A stretch of 64,000 nt of DNA from Paenibacillus planticolens (GCF_013141725.1 NZ_WHNZ01000061.1:124001-188000); one strand, 5' to 3'. Numbered from the stretch's first letter, positions 39,050 through 47,282 are shown. The notes: generated by a model not told the origin, from the letters alone. Numbers and translations: made by a program.

Positions 39050-39234
39050 ATTTGTGTATAACAGGGGTGTTTTTAACTATAGCACAGCTACATATTTTCC
39101 TTATTGGGGACGGTTTGGAGACGAAAACTTTCTGATTGAAGTAAACATTATCTTCTTCAAGCCAAAACAATCGTAGTAGGTCATAATGTTTTTCTGTACT
39201 AAAAAGATCCTGTCGAGGACAGGATGAAAGATGT

Positions 39235-39624
39235 TTATTTAGCTAGTTCAACTTTGAGATCTAGAATAAAGTCATTCAGCTGTGGTTGAGCTACTTCCAA
39301 AGCAAAAATGAGCTCATTATTTTGATCATAGCTTTCCTTGTAACGCCCATTAACTACAACATATCCCCGCTTGTTAAAAGAAAAAACTATATCTAAATTA
39401 GACTCAGAGTCAGTCAGTTTTGCTGTTCCCTTCATTTCATCATACATGTTACTGACTTGCTCAAGAAAAAAATGAATCTCGCCGAAAGTAAACCACACTA
39501 AGCCTCTACAAAAGTAACCCCCAACTTTTACTTCTACTAATAACTTACCAAATTTACGGAACTCCTCATCCAAACATAGTTTTAAATAATTGCTAGAGTC
39601 TCTTCTAAGAATTATTTCATTCAT
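39235..39624 (-). CDS. WapI-family immunity-like protein
   Basis: The 129-residue soluble protein resembles the WapI immunity family that protects against WapA/Rhs toxins in Bacillales. It opens with a YLKL beta-strand region (NYLKLCLDEEFRKFG), has the SNMYDEMKGTAKL helix-strand element in the middle, and a C-terminal stretch of the family type (ELIFALEVAQPQLNDFILDL). No toxin gene is adjacent, so if the call is right this is an orphan immunity gene. AGGGA precedes ATG 39624. Recognition is by pattern only. Confidence 0.5.
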   Translation of the reverse strand: MNEIILRRDSSNYLKLCLDEEFRKFGKLLVEVKVGGYFCRGLVWFTFGEIHFFLEQVSNMYDEMKGTAKLTDSESNLDIVFSFNKRGYVVVNGRYKESYDQNNELIFALEVAQPQLNDFILDLKVELAK

Positions 39625-39649
39625 AATTCAATCCCTACTTTTAGTTTTT

Positions 39650-39954
39650 CTACAAAAGAAACATCCACTTGGCAAAATCATAATTGATCATTTCTGCAAT
39701 TGTATCGTCACGCTCTACTGGTATCATTACTCCAGAGGTCCAAGTACACCAGAATGCGTAGAAAAAAATTCTTCGACTTTCACTCCAATCCCAAACTCTT
39801 CATTCGTTTTTCGTTTTAAGCATTCTTCTAAGGATTCGCCTAGCTCCAACTTTTCTCCTGGAAATTCCCATTTCCCTGCGAGTTTATCTGATGATTTTCT
39901 TTGAGCTATTAAAATTTTCCTTTCATTAATAAATACAGCCTCGGCATCGATCAT
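39650..39954 (-). pseudogene. Nudix hydrolase (MutT-like) pseudogene with internal deletion
   Basis: The frame starts like a MutT-type Nudix protein (VFINERKILIAQRKSSDKLA, then GKWEFPGEKLELGES) and stops after 75 codons at 39727. The Nudix box is degenerate: the expected REL before the glutamates reads RKT. After the stop, another minus-strand frame gives AEMINYDFAKWMFLL then stop at 39650, like the C-terminal EMLNYDFAxAD tail of MutT proteins. About 40 residues are missing between the parts. The gene is therefore probably inactive. Confidence 0.65.
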
Positions 39955-40650
39955 TGTTTCATTTTAACAAGCTGATGAATTTACTATATTTTTTGCTGCG
40001 TTTCTCAATCAGCTCTTCAGATCCTCAACCGATCTCGATCCGACCATCCTGAAAATCTTTAATCGAGCGAGCAATGCCAGCTTGAATGATCTTTCGATAC
40101 TTTGATTTGGATTCCAGGATACCTTCTATCTATGCAAGTTCATGTTTAAGCAACAACTCTTCATTAACTTTGTAATAGATATAGGATCGTGTGTTCGCAT
40201 AATCCTGGCCACGGCAAACATGATCTCACCAGAGTGTTCCGGGATCTTAGGAGGACGTTCGCGCGTCCTTCTTTTTATTCAGCATTTCTTCCATACATTA
40301 ATCTATAAAACCTTTGAATTTAATTCCTCCTCGATGACCGTTATATTGTTCAACTTTGGTAATTTGAACTTTTTCATAATAAGATGGCACATGTATGACA
40401 AAATCGTTCGAAATGTTCTCAGTTAAACAAAGTCTTCAATCACTTCGTTGAAGGCAAGCATTTTGAGAATATTATAATTTTTTTGAGAAATGTTAACTCC
40501 ATATTCGGGTTTGCTTGTTTTCAGCGTATTTCCCAAGCTGTAGCAGATTAAGTTTTGACCCATCTGTATTTGGCATCTTAGAGCCCCCAAAAAAAATAGT
40601 AGCTACTTTATTGCGTTTTCTGAGCACTAGCAAACGGAGCGAGTCTGCCG
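39955..40650. other. Gene-poor region with decayed coding fragments
   Basis: Nearly 700 bases without a trusted gene. On the minus strand a fragment ending KDFQDGRIEIG then stop lies at about 40030-40130; a related tail occurs at 45906-45940. A 46-codon frame (40423-40563) and a following frame ending GIKFKGFID (stop near 40304) also look like pieces of a lost protein. A plus-strand hairpin AGGACG/CGTCCT followed by TTCTTTTT (40252-40283) resembles a terminator. Confidence 0.4.
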
Positions 40651-40920
40651 TTAAGAAATAAAACAGTTACTTTTTCTCCAAGTTACTTTCCCTTCAATGT
40701 ATACCTCAACTCTACATCCTTGAATCATTTTACAATCCTCATCAGACTTTCCTAAATATGTATAGGATTGCTTAGTATCAAATTCCTTCATATAATTCAA
40801 AGCTCTGTGCTCATAACTTTGTTGTTGATTTAAATAATAAAAATAACTAATCACCAAAAATATCAATATAAACGCAAAAGCTATTATCATTCTTGTTTTC
40901 GACCTACCTGTAAAATTCAT
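40651..40920 (-). CDS. Small membrane-anchored protein of unknown function
   Basis: From ATG 40920 the 89-residue product has a short basic cytoplasmic start (MNFTGRSKTR), one membrane segment (about 11-30, MIIAFAFILIFLVISYFYYL), and an extracellular domain with three cysteines (CKMIQGCRVEV and NCF). It begins four bases after the stop of the stalk-domain gene upstream with no clear ribosome site, so translation is probably coupled. I do not recognise a family. Confidence 0.55.
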   Translation of the reverse strand: MNFTGRSKTRMIIAFAFILIFLVISYFYYLNQQQSYEHRALNYMKEFDTKQSYTYLGKSDEDCKMIQGCRVEVYIEGKVTWRKSNCFIS

Positions 40921-40924
40921 ATTT

Positions 40925-41635
40925 CTATTTCTGCTTTCGGAAAGTAGAAATAACTTTATCAAAAGCATCTTTATTGGCATCACTATATTTATTTTTTGAA
41001 ATAAATACTTCTACTGTGAAATATTCTTTCGAATTATTGCTTTCTAAGAAAATCACCTTACTGCGAGAATCCGGTTCTTCATAATCAATAAAAGTCCCTT
41101 TTAAATCTCCTACATTCATCTCCTTAATTTCAATAATTTTTGAATGCTTTTTAATTTCTTGGGTTTTCATTGAGATAATATCCTTGAAATTTTTATTGTC
41201 AGTTGGAGATGTCTCAAATAAAACGCCCATATATGAGTTACTATATATTTTCTTAACATCAGTTATGTAAGAAGGACGCCATTCACCACTAATATTAATA
41301 TCAACAAAACTTGTATCCGTGTAATTATTAAGTTGTCTTGATTCAATTCCTAAAGAAGCTGTCCTATTATCCTCATCCCACTTCACAGGCATACCAGCAG
41401 CTTCTGCCACTGATCTTAGTGGTAAATATGTGCTTCCATTATAGTTTATTGCCTCTAATTTATTTCCTTCTGAATCCTTCAATACAAAATCTATTCCATA
41501 CAATTTTATTTTGACACTGTGATCTAGATATGCTGAAATCGACTCTAATACTGAGTCTGCCTTTGCACCCAGCGAACCTCCAAGAATAAAAGCTAAAGTA
41601 ATTGAGGATATAAAAGTAGTTTTCAAAAATTTCAA
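40925..41635 (-). CDS. Exported protein with copper-amine-oxidase-type N-terminal (stalk) domain
   Basis: A 236-residue secreted protein with a signal peptide (about 1-26, ending GAKA) and a domain of the Cu_amine_oxidN1 type (FVLKDSEGNKLEAINYNGST then YLPLRSVAEAAGMPVKWDE, about 50-92). This domain is common in Paenibacillus surface proteins and does not imply amine oxidase activity. The C-terminal 110 residues are an unnamed domain with a PsbP/DUF-like ring (FKKVISTFRKQK end). The start is TTG 41635 with AGGAAG upstream. It is paired with the small membrane protein downstream. Confidence 0.7.
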   Translation of the reverse strand: MKFLKTTFISSITLAFILGGSLGAKADSVLESISAYLDHSVKIKLYGIDFVLKDSEGNKLEAINYNGSTYLPLRSVAEAAGMPVKWDEDNRTASLGIESRQLNNYTDTSFVDINISGEWRPSYITDVKKIYSNSYMGVLFETSPTDNKNFKDIISMKTQEIKKHSKIIEIKEMNVGDLKGTFIDYEEPDSRSKVIFLESNNSKEYFTVEVFISKNKYSDANKDAFDKVISTFRKQK

Positions 41636-41689
41636 ATTAATCTTCCTATTCTATCTTAATTTTTTAATTCTATAATTTTCTTAATCCCT

Positions 41690-42271
41690 TTAGTTCTGTC
41701 TATACTCCTGATTTACCTTATTATTATTGTCCTTAAGATTTAGCGGAGGATTGTATTGGTCTATTAATTTTTTTTCAATTTCATCTGGATTCTCTAGAGT
41801 ACAATAATATAAGTATAAGTTTTCCTTCATCCAAGAAGACAGATTATCCTCGTCAGACTTAATAAATTTATATTTATTGTCGTCTTTTTCTTCTCTCATT
41901 TTTGTAAATAACATCAGTGATCCTAAGCTCTTTCTTAAAGTGGATCCTCGTGTATTCCCGTTAAAATGATTCCGAAAATCTCTAGCTCTAAGCTTCTTGT
42001 TTGAAATACCAATATAAATAATTGGTCTGCTGCACAAATAATCAAATTCAAGTGTTTTCATGTTTTCTGGAAGACACTCCAAGGAATTTACTGTTATTAA
42101 ATAAAGTCCTTTAGTGTTCGGTAATAGTTTGGGATCATCAATTCGAGGATTAAATATGTTACATGTTAGATGGTTAATAGTGTTTTGTATCATTTTGGAT
42201 TTCACTCTTTTCTTCATAATTTTTAAGCGATTTCCAATTAACCTCAAATCTAAGAATTCATAGTCGAACAC
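41690..42271 (-). CDS. GIY-YIG-type nuclease-like protein
   Basis: The 193-residue protein contains GLYLITV and PIIYIGISNKKLRARDFRNH (about 56-104), a GIY-YIG nuclease core with the catalytic-type Arg and a following His, then STLRKSLGSLM. Near the C-terminus KLIDQYNPPLNLKDN fits the conserved Asn/Pro tail of this subgroup, and a glutamate lies before it. It is AT-rich and stands alone. The start (GTG 42271) lacks a ribosome site, so the N-terminus is unsure. It could be a mobile-element or defence nuclease; the target is unknown. Confidence 0.65.
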   Translation of the reverse strand: MFDYEFLDLRLIGNRLKIMKKRVKSKMIQNTINHLTCNIFNPRIDDPKLLPNTKGLYLITVNSLECLPENMKTLEFDYLCSRPIIYIGISNKKLRARDFRNHFNGNTRGSTLRKSLGSLMLFTKMREEKDDNKYKFIKSDEDNLSSWMKENLYLYYCTLENPDEIEKKLIDQYNPPLNLKDNNNKVNQEYRQN

Positions 42272-42320
42272 GCAATATTATCGTACCACATATTGGTAAT
42301 TTATTTGATGAAATTTACAC

Positions 42321-42346
42321 AAAAAACCTATCCCACTAGGAACAGG
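42321..42346 (-). terminator. Terminator-like hairpin, CCTATCCC type
   Basis: On the minus strand CCTGTTCC-TAGT-GGGATAGG runs into six T. No minus-strand gene ends just upstream, so it may be a relic. Related 20-base hairpins occur at 43164-43183 and 47396-47415. Confidence 0.5.
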
Positions 42347-42469
42347 CTCACGCCACTCAATGTCTTCTTATTCAATCGTTTCCCCGCAACGCTTCTTGTG
42401 GAAGTTTCATACGACATCGATTATAATAAAAACACTTCCAAATTCATACATAGGAGACTGAATTCCACC

Positions 42470-43048
42470 ATGAACGAACGAATAGAAAATTATAAACCAG
42501 AGTTAATCAAAAACATTGATCTTACTCTCAATTTAATTCAGCAAATGACAGACCTAGATAACAAAGTACATAAGGTTTTAAGGAAGCCAATACAAATTGG
42601 TTGCGGCGGAAATATTACTTTGATTATTATTTTGTCTATGTTAACTTTTGCAGCATCACTTGAATTCACTTTAGAAATTGAAGAATCAAATTTCTATAAA
42701 ATCCCTGGGGTACTATATATTTTGTGTTTATTATTAATATTTATTGTAAATCGAACAAGTCTATCTATGAAAAAAGCTGATAACGCACAATTCCTTAAGG
42801 AATATCCGAATAAAAGAAAAAATTTATTTTTAAGATTAGAAGCAGAATCAGTAATCCCAAAAACTTATTGGGTCCCAGTTTATTTAAACTGGATGAAGAC
42901 AGCATTAAGCAATAAACGTGCCGATAATCTAAAGGAAGCAATTAATCTTTTAGAGAATGAGATAAAACATACTCAAACGTTACAGCAAATTTCAGCCATA
43001 CAAGATCAGTTAGCTCAACCCCAATTCTTCGTTGGTGTGACTTTCTAA
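42470..43048 (+). CDS. Two-membrane-segment protein of unknown function
   Basis: From ATG 42470 (AGGAGA upstream) the 192-residue product has a helical N-terminus (MNERIENYKPELIKNIDLTL), two membrane segments (about 47-68 and 80-98), and a charged C-terminal helical part (NLKEAINLLENEIKHTQTLQ). The frame is open earlier from 42293 but passes through a terminator-like hairpin and lacks a ribosome site. AT-rich like its neighbours. A plus-strand terminator follows at 43102. Family not recognised. Confidence 0.6.
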   Translation: MNERIENYKPELIKNIDLTLNLIQQMTDLDNKVHKVLRKPIQIGCGGNITLIIILSMLTFAASLEFTLEIEESNFYKIPGVLYILCLLLIFIVNRTSLSMKKADNAQFLKEYPNKRKNLFLRLEAESVIPKTYWVPVYLNWMKTALSNKRADNLKEAINLLENEIKHTQTLQQISAIQDQLAQPQFFVGVTF

Positions 43049-43101
43049 CAAAGAAATTGTGCAAAGGTATAAGGAAGTTTATAATACGTCTTTTTCAGTT
43101 T

Positions 43102-43134
43102 AGCCGTGCAAATAGTGCATCGGCTTTTTTATTT
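43102..43134 (+). terminator. Intrinsic terminator after the two-membrane-segment gene
   Basis: AGCCG-TGCA/TGCA-CGGCT stem followed by TTTTTTATTT. Between here and 43440 I see no gene, only AT-rich sequence and a degenerate hairpin at 43164-43183. Confidence 0.8.
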
Positions 43135-43443
43135 AATCTGTTTACAGAGTAAGACTAAATAAACTTATCCCAAACGGAATAGGTCTGCTGTATTAATGTT
43201 TGAATTTATATCTTACAGTTCTCACTATATCCATGATTAGTCCAATAATGCTATTCTTTTATCTAATAAAATTTCAGGTACTAACCGCAAATAATTCTGT
43301 TAATCTCTTAACCTAATTTCTAAATCAGTAATTATCTTCGTAAAGCATGCCACGACATGGAAGCACCGACCTATTTTGTATTAGATGATCCTACTAAATT
43401 CGACCTCTAAAGTAATATTTTGTATCTCTAGACCTAGGTACGA

Positions 43444-43452
43444 TGGTATAAT
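43444..43452 (+). promoter_or_regulatory. Extended -10 promoter of the DUF4236 gene
   Basis: TGGTATAAT is an extended -10 element (TGn-TATAAT) 114 bases upstream of the ATG at 43566. No good -35 is present, as is common for extended -10 promoters. Confidence 0.5.
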
Positions 43453-43565
43453 ATGCTCATCCTACTTAGTAAAGATTTTTCTAACTTTTTCCACAAAATA
43501 TTGATAGAACCATTTAATTATATTATTTCATAATTATCATTAATAAAATAACGGAGGGTTAGTTT

Positions 43566-44666
43566 ATGGGGTTTGGTTTTAGAAAGAGTATTAAAATTGC
43601 ACCTGGAGTCCGTTTTAACTTAGGTAGCAGAAGCATGGGATTGAGTTTTGGTGGCCGAGGATTAAGATATAGTATTAATTCCAGGACAGGTAGTAGAGCA
43701 ACGGTCAGTCTCCCGGGTACTGGATTATCATACTCTGTCGGTGGTGGAAGCAGGCGTAGTTACAGATCCCACGCATATAAAAGAAAAAATGACTTGGTTC
43801 GTTTACAGAAAGAAATGAAAAAATCAGAAGAACTTCAACAAGCCAAACATGAGGTTGAACTATTTGAAAACCAAATTGAAATGATTAAATCAATTCATAA
43901 AGAGTGTGACGATAGTATTAACTGGGAAGAAATCAGGCAATCTACTCCACCATTTAATCAAGGGGAAAAAGGACCAAAAGAAAAAGCAAAGATACTCGAA
44001 TTAGAAAATTTCAAGCCAAACTTCTTTCAAAAGTTAATCAAATCTGACGAGAAAAAACGTACTCAGCTTCAGGAAAAGATTGTTCAAGCTGCTAAGGAAG
44101 ACCAAGATGACTATACAAGTTGGAAAGAACTCGTAGCCCTGGCTAGTAAAATCACTTCAGGAGATACTGATGAATTTTTAAATGTTATTGAAGAAATGTC
44201 CCCTTTAGATGATTTAAGCGATTTCGGAAGTGGATTTGAGTTCATCATTCACAACCCCTCCATTTTAGAAGTTGAATTCGATGTTCAATCAGAAAATGTA
44301 ATCCCAAAGGAATCAAAGAGTCTTACACAAACTGGAAAGCTTTCCGTAAAACAAATGACAAAAACCAGCTATTTTGACATATATCAAGATTATGTATGTA
44401 GCTGTGTACTACGAATATCACGGGATATGTTTGCAATCTTACCATTTGATCACATATACATACATGCAATGGACACACAGTTGAACACCACCACTGGCCA
44501 TACTGATCAAGTAACTATTCTTTCTGTTAAAATTGAGCGCACATCGTTGAATAGACTCAATTTTGAAACCATTGATTGTTCGGACTCCATGCAAAATTTT
44601 AAACACAACATGAAGTTCTTAAAAACAGCAGGCTTTAAACCTGTTGAAAAGATTCAAATGAACTAA
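43566..44666 (+). CDS. DUF4236-domain protein with coiled coil
   Basis: The 366-residue protein starts with a DUF4236 domain (about 1-58): MGFGFRKSIKIAPGVRFNLG, then glycine/serine-rich beta turns ending SLPGTGLSYSVGGG. A charged coiled coil follows (about 75-115). The C-terminal 190 residues (from about 175) form an acidic, mostly beta domain with no name that I recognise. DUF4236 heads appear on otherwise unrelated soluble proteins and their role is unknown. GGAGG sits eight bases before ATG 43566, and a strong terminator follows. Confidence 0.75.
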   Translation: MGFGFRKSIKIAPGVRFNLGSRSMGLSFGGRGLRYSINSRTGSRATVSLPGTGLSYSVGGGSRRSYRSHAYKRKNDLVRLQKEMKKSEELQQAKHEVELFENQIEMIKSIHKECDDSINWEEIRQSTPPFNQGEKGPKEKAKILELENFKPNFFQKLIKSDEKKRTQLQEKIVQAAKEDQDDYTSWKELVALASKITSGDTDEFLNVIEEMSPLDDLSDFGSGFEFIIHNPSILEVEFDVQSENVIPKESKSLTQTGKLSVKQMTKTSYFDIYQDYVCSCVLRISRDMFAILPFDHIYIHAMDTQLNTTTGHTDQVTILSVKIERTSLNRLNFETIDCSDSMQNFKHNMKFLKTAGFKPVEKIQMN

Positions 44667-44723
44667 TAATCTTTTGTTAATAATCAAGTTTTTATGAACT
44701 TGTTGTACTACAAAAGACCCTCA

Positions 44724-44758
44724 AGCTGCCTACAGATAGTTGGCAGCTTTTATTTCAC
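44724..44758 (+). terminator. Intrinsic terminator after the DUF4236 gene
   Basis: AAGCTGCC/GGCAGCTT stem followed by TTATTTC. Confidence 0.8.
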
Positions 44759-44834
44759 CCCGTAAAATATACCACTTTCCTCGATAACCCGACACCCTCC
44801 GAATTATTCTTCTTTTTTCGGCTACTTCACTCTC

Positions 44835-45215
44835 TTAATCCAGTAAAAACATAATGCAAAATTGCCCGAAAGCAGAAAGCATAATAATTGGTGCGATTTG
44901 GAAAATGGTGATTTTACCAAAGTCATCTGCATATTTTTCAGATAAAACATTTAGTATCGGGCATAAAAGTACTAAATTTGCAATTAACATCACTGTAGCA
45001 GCCACTAGTGCACCCATGCCTGCTAAGAATCCATGACTATAATAATCCGGAAACCATTTCTCATAAAGGTTAAATAGTAAGATTGGAAGGCCAACCGAAA
45101 CAATGAGTTCAGCGGACACAATAACTACTTTGTTTCGTCTTCTTGTTACTGTTTTACTTATTCCAGCAACAACTAAAACAAATACAATCAGAATGACAAC
45201 AATAAATACAAACAT
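44835..45215 (-). CDS. Small polytopic membrane protein of unknown function
   Basis: The 126-residue product has about four membrane segments (residues about 1-20, 30-50, 63-90 and 103-124), with a basic loop TRRRNK after the first and an acidic KYADDFGK loop before the last. AGGTGATGG precedes ATG 45215. Nothing in the sequence gives a function. Its neighbours are decayed genes, and a 12-codon ORF with a strong ribosome site lies just upstream. Confidence 0.55.
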   Translation of the reverse strand: MFVFIVVILIVFVLVVAGISKTVTRRRNKVVIVSAELIVSVGLPILLFNLYEKWFPDYYSHGFLAGMGALVAATVMLIANLVLLCPILNVLSEKYADDFGKITIFQIAPIIMLSAFGQFCIMFLLD

Positions 45216-45343
45216 ATACCATCACCTGTCCCTGAATAATCACTCATCATTAGGCTTTAGTTTAGGATACATTCGTGAAAATTCACAGTCATATCTTTTT
45301 ATAGTACCTGTTCTGGGAAATTAACTTGATCCATTTTCCCGTA

Positions 45344-45382
45344 TCAACCGTAATCGAGGTCAGGACTGCGTGCTCCTGGCAT
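45344..45382 (-). other. 12-codon ORF with a strong ribosome site
   Basis: AGGAGGTGGGTG precedes an ATG (45380-45382) that opens MPGARSPDLDYG then TGA. It lies between a terminator (45415) and the membrane-protein gene (start 45215). It could be a leader peptide or the head of a gene broken by the TGA, since the frame continues YGKMDQVNFPEQVL after it. Confidence 0.3.
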
Positions 45383-45414
45383 TAAATATCACCCACCTCC
45401 TAATTGTAAATTTG

Positions 45415-45447
45415 GCATAAAAAAAACACTGAGATAGTCCTCAGTGC
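45415..45447 (-). terminator. Intrinsic terminator after the truncated lipoprotein-like gene
   Basis: CACTGAG/CTCAGTG stem followed on the minus strand by eight T. Confidence 0.85.
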
Positions 45448-45455
45448 TTGTAACT

Positions 45456-45906
45456 CTACTTTCTAAGTTCCTTAAATGTACTCGCTATTTTAGTTAAATC
45501 AGCCTGTATATCTTCTATGCTTTTTGCACCTGTCCAAAAATTCAATTGATAAAAACTAGTCTTCGTTTCTACAAAAGTAAGAAGATAAACAGCATTAATT
45601 TTACCTATTAATCCTGTTATTTGAACCTCTCTGGCTGGATGGCCATCGATAGTTAGTTCCTTTTGAGAAATTACTTTAAGATTTTCAATTACTTCAGCTT
45701 CATTCATTTGTTCAATTATTAATTCTGTATAATCACTTACATTAAAACCATCTGAGTAACTGCCTTTAGGCTCACTAATTACACCAAAAAACTGCATAGG
45801 TACCTTTGAATTATTAACTGCACCTACTATAAATAATGGATTAATTTTAGTTATAAAGTTATCATTTCTAACCCATGTTGATGGAAGCGTAACTTGGAAA
45901 CTTTTA
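45456..45906 (-). pseudogene. 5'-truncated gene for an exported PsbP-like or lipoprotein domain
   Basis: From ATG 45797 the frame gives 113 residues ending TKIASTFKELRK, but coding continues 36 codons upstream without a start: DKSFQVTLPSTWVRNDNFI is typical of the first strand of a PsbP-like or bacterial lipoprotein domain. It then meets an in-frame TGA at about 45907, where a different decayed frame (KDFRDGRIEIK) begins. The signal peptide and N-terminus are missing, so the gene is probably inactive. A terminator is still present behind it. Confidence 0.6.
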
Positions 45907-45932
45907 TCTCAATCCGCCCATCCCGGAAATCC

Positions 45933-46448
45933 TTACTTCCATTTCGATTTTGTCAGAAACAAGACCAAATCATCATCTACACGAACTTGACTTCCAGGCT
46001 CGACAGGCATGTTATTGTATATTATTCCTCTACCATCGGGGATGAACCCCCGCTTTATGTAAAGCCTTTGTGCAGTTCCATAGTCAGCATATAGCCCAAA
46101 TCCAATCCCAATAGTATTCGAGTTAGAGAAAGCATTTTCTTCAAGAGCCTCAATTAATATACTTCCGATACCACGTTTCCTATAAGGCGGGATGACATCA
46201 AAGTTTTGAATTTCAGGTATGCCGTTTTCAACAAAATGAGGATATTTTGATTTATACACTACATGTCCCCATCCAGAAAACTCACTCCCATAAAACGCTA
46301 ATAGTGTAGCTCTTTCTATACTTTGGTTCTCTTCCCAGCATCTCGTAACATAATCACGAGGTTTGCTGATGTCATGACCAGACAACCCCAAATATATTAA
46401 ATCAATATCATTCTTTGTCATCGGACGGATTTGAATAGGTATACTCAT
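45933..46448 (-). CDS. GNAT-family N-acetyltransferase
   Basis: The 171-residue product is an acetyltransferase fold: N-terminal IQIRPMTKNDIDLIY, the acetyl-CoA-binding motif A VIPPYRKRGIGSILIEALEE (about 93-112), and motif B with AQRLYIKRGFIPDGRGI (about 136-152). GGAGG lies nine bases before ATG 46448. The substrate is not predictable. The 300 bases upstream (46449-46748) contain no gene that I trust. Confidence 0.85.
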   Translation of the reverse strand: MSIPIQIRPMTKNDIDLIYLGLSGHDISKPRDYVTRCWEENQSIERATLLAFYGSEFSGWGHVVYKSKYPHFVENGIPEIQNFDVIPPYRKRGIGSILIEALEENAFSNSNTIGIGFGLYADYGTAQRLYIKRGFIPDGRGIIYNNMPVEPGSQVRVDDDLVLFLTKSKWK

Positions 46449-46748
46449 AACGTGTTTCCTCCCAAGTATTAAGATGAACCCAAATAATTGCCTAACTATC
46501 TAACATGATAACAAACTATTTAGGATTAGGCTGGTAGAGAACAACTATTGTTAAACTCTCCTATTCGTTAGTTCAATGATTAGCGGATTCAACATTGACA
46601 CAAGTAAGTTCAGCCCAGCCTCTTTAACAGCACGCCAGTGCTTCTGAGTTCTTATAAATGATCCTTTCAATCATTGGTGGCAAATGTACGACAAAAAGAG
46701 CCGCATTTTCGGCAGCTCCATTTAAATTTAATTACTTGCATTAATTTG

Positions 46749-47282
46749 CTATTCAGTTCCGATTAATTTTTTAATTAAATCATCCGCATTTTTAAAATTA
46801 ATATCCTCTGTTACTGCTAAGATTGTGCCATCTTTTCGAACAAAATAATTCGTAGGTATCCCCATAACACGATATTGAGATGAAACCGTACCCTTGTCAT
46901 CATACAAAACAGGGAAACCTATATGATATTTTCTAATGAATTTCTGAGCGTCTTCTACATTATCACTAGTTGTTACATTTACTGATACAAAATCAATTTC
47001 GCTACTATATTTTGAATATAGCTTATTTAGCTCTTCCGCTTCTTCTTTACAGTATTTACACCATGAAGTCCAAAAATTAATTAATTTAGGTTTACCACTG
47101 TTTCCAGTTATATCGTGTGATTGACCGTCTACATCCTTTAAACTAAAATCAATCATGTTTCGGTCGTACCTATCCGACAGTATATAATCAACGGGTTTAA
47201 CTGAAAAATAATTAATCAATGTGTAAGATACGATAATAATAAAACCAACTAAAATAACTAACGACACTACTTTTTTACTCAA
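46749..47282 (-). CDS. Membrane-anchored thiol-disulfide oxidoreductase (TlpA/ResA-like)
   Basis: The likely start is TTG 47282, because AGGGGG lies five bases upstream; the earlier frame is unsupported. The 177-residue protein has one membrane anchor (about 4-24, VVSLVILVGFIIIVSYTLI) and an extracellular thioredoxin domain with active-site WTSWCKYC (about 79-86) and the cis-proline region VMGIPTNYFV. ResA/TlpA proteins reduce cysteines outside the membrane, for example in cytochrome c maturation. The partner is unknown here. Confidence 0.85.
   Translation of the reverse strand: MSKKVVSLVILVGFIIIVSYTLINYFSVKPVDYILSDRYDRNMIDFSLKDVDGQSHDITGNSGKPKLINFWTSWCKYCKEEAEELNKLYSKYSSEIDFVSVNVTTSDNVEDAQKFIRKYHIGFPVLYDDKGTVSSQYRVMGIPTNYFVRKDGTILAVTEDINFKNADDLIKKLIGTE

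Noticed and set aside
40381-46710. Similarity between GGCACATGTATGACAAAA (near 40386) and GGCAAATGTACGACAAAA (near 46679)
   Set aside because: Only about 16 of 18 bases agree and the flanks do not match, so it may be chance.
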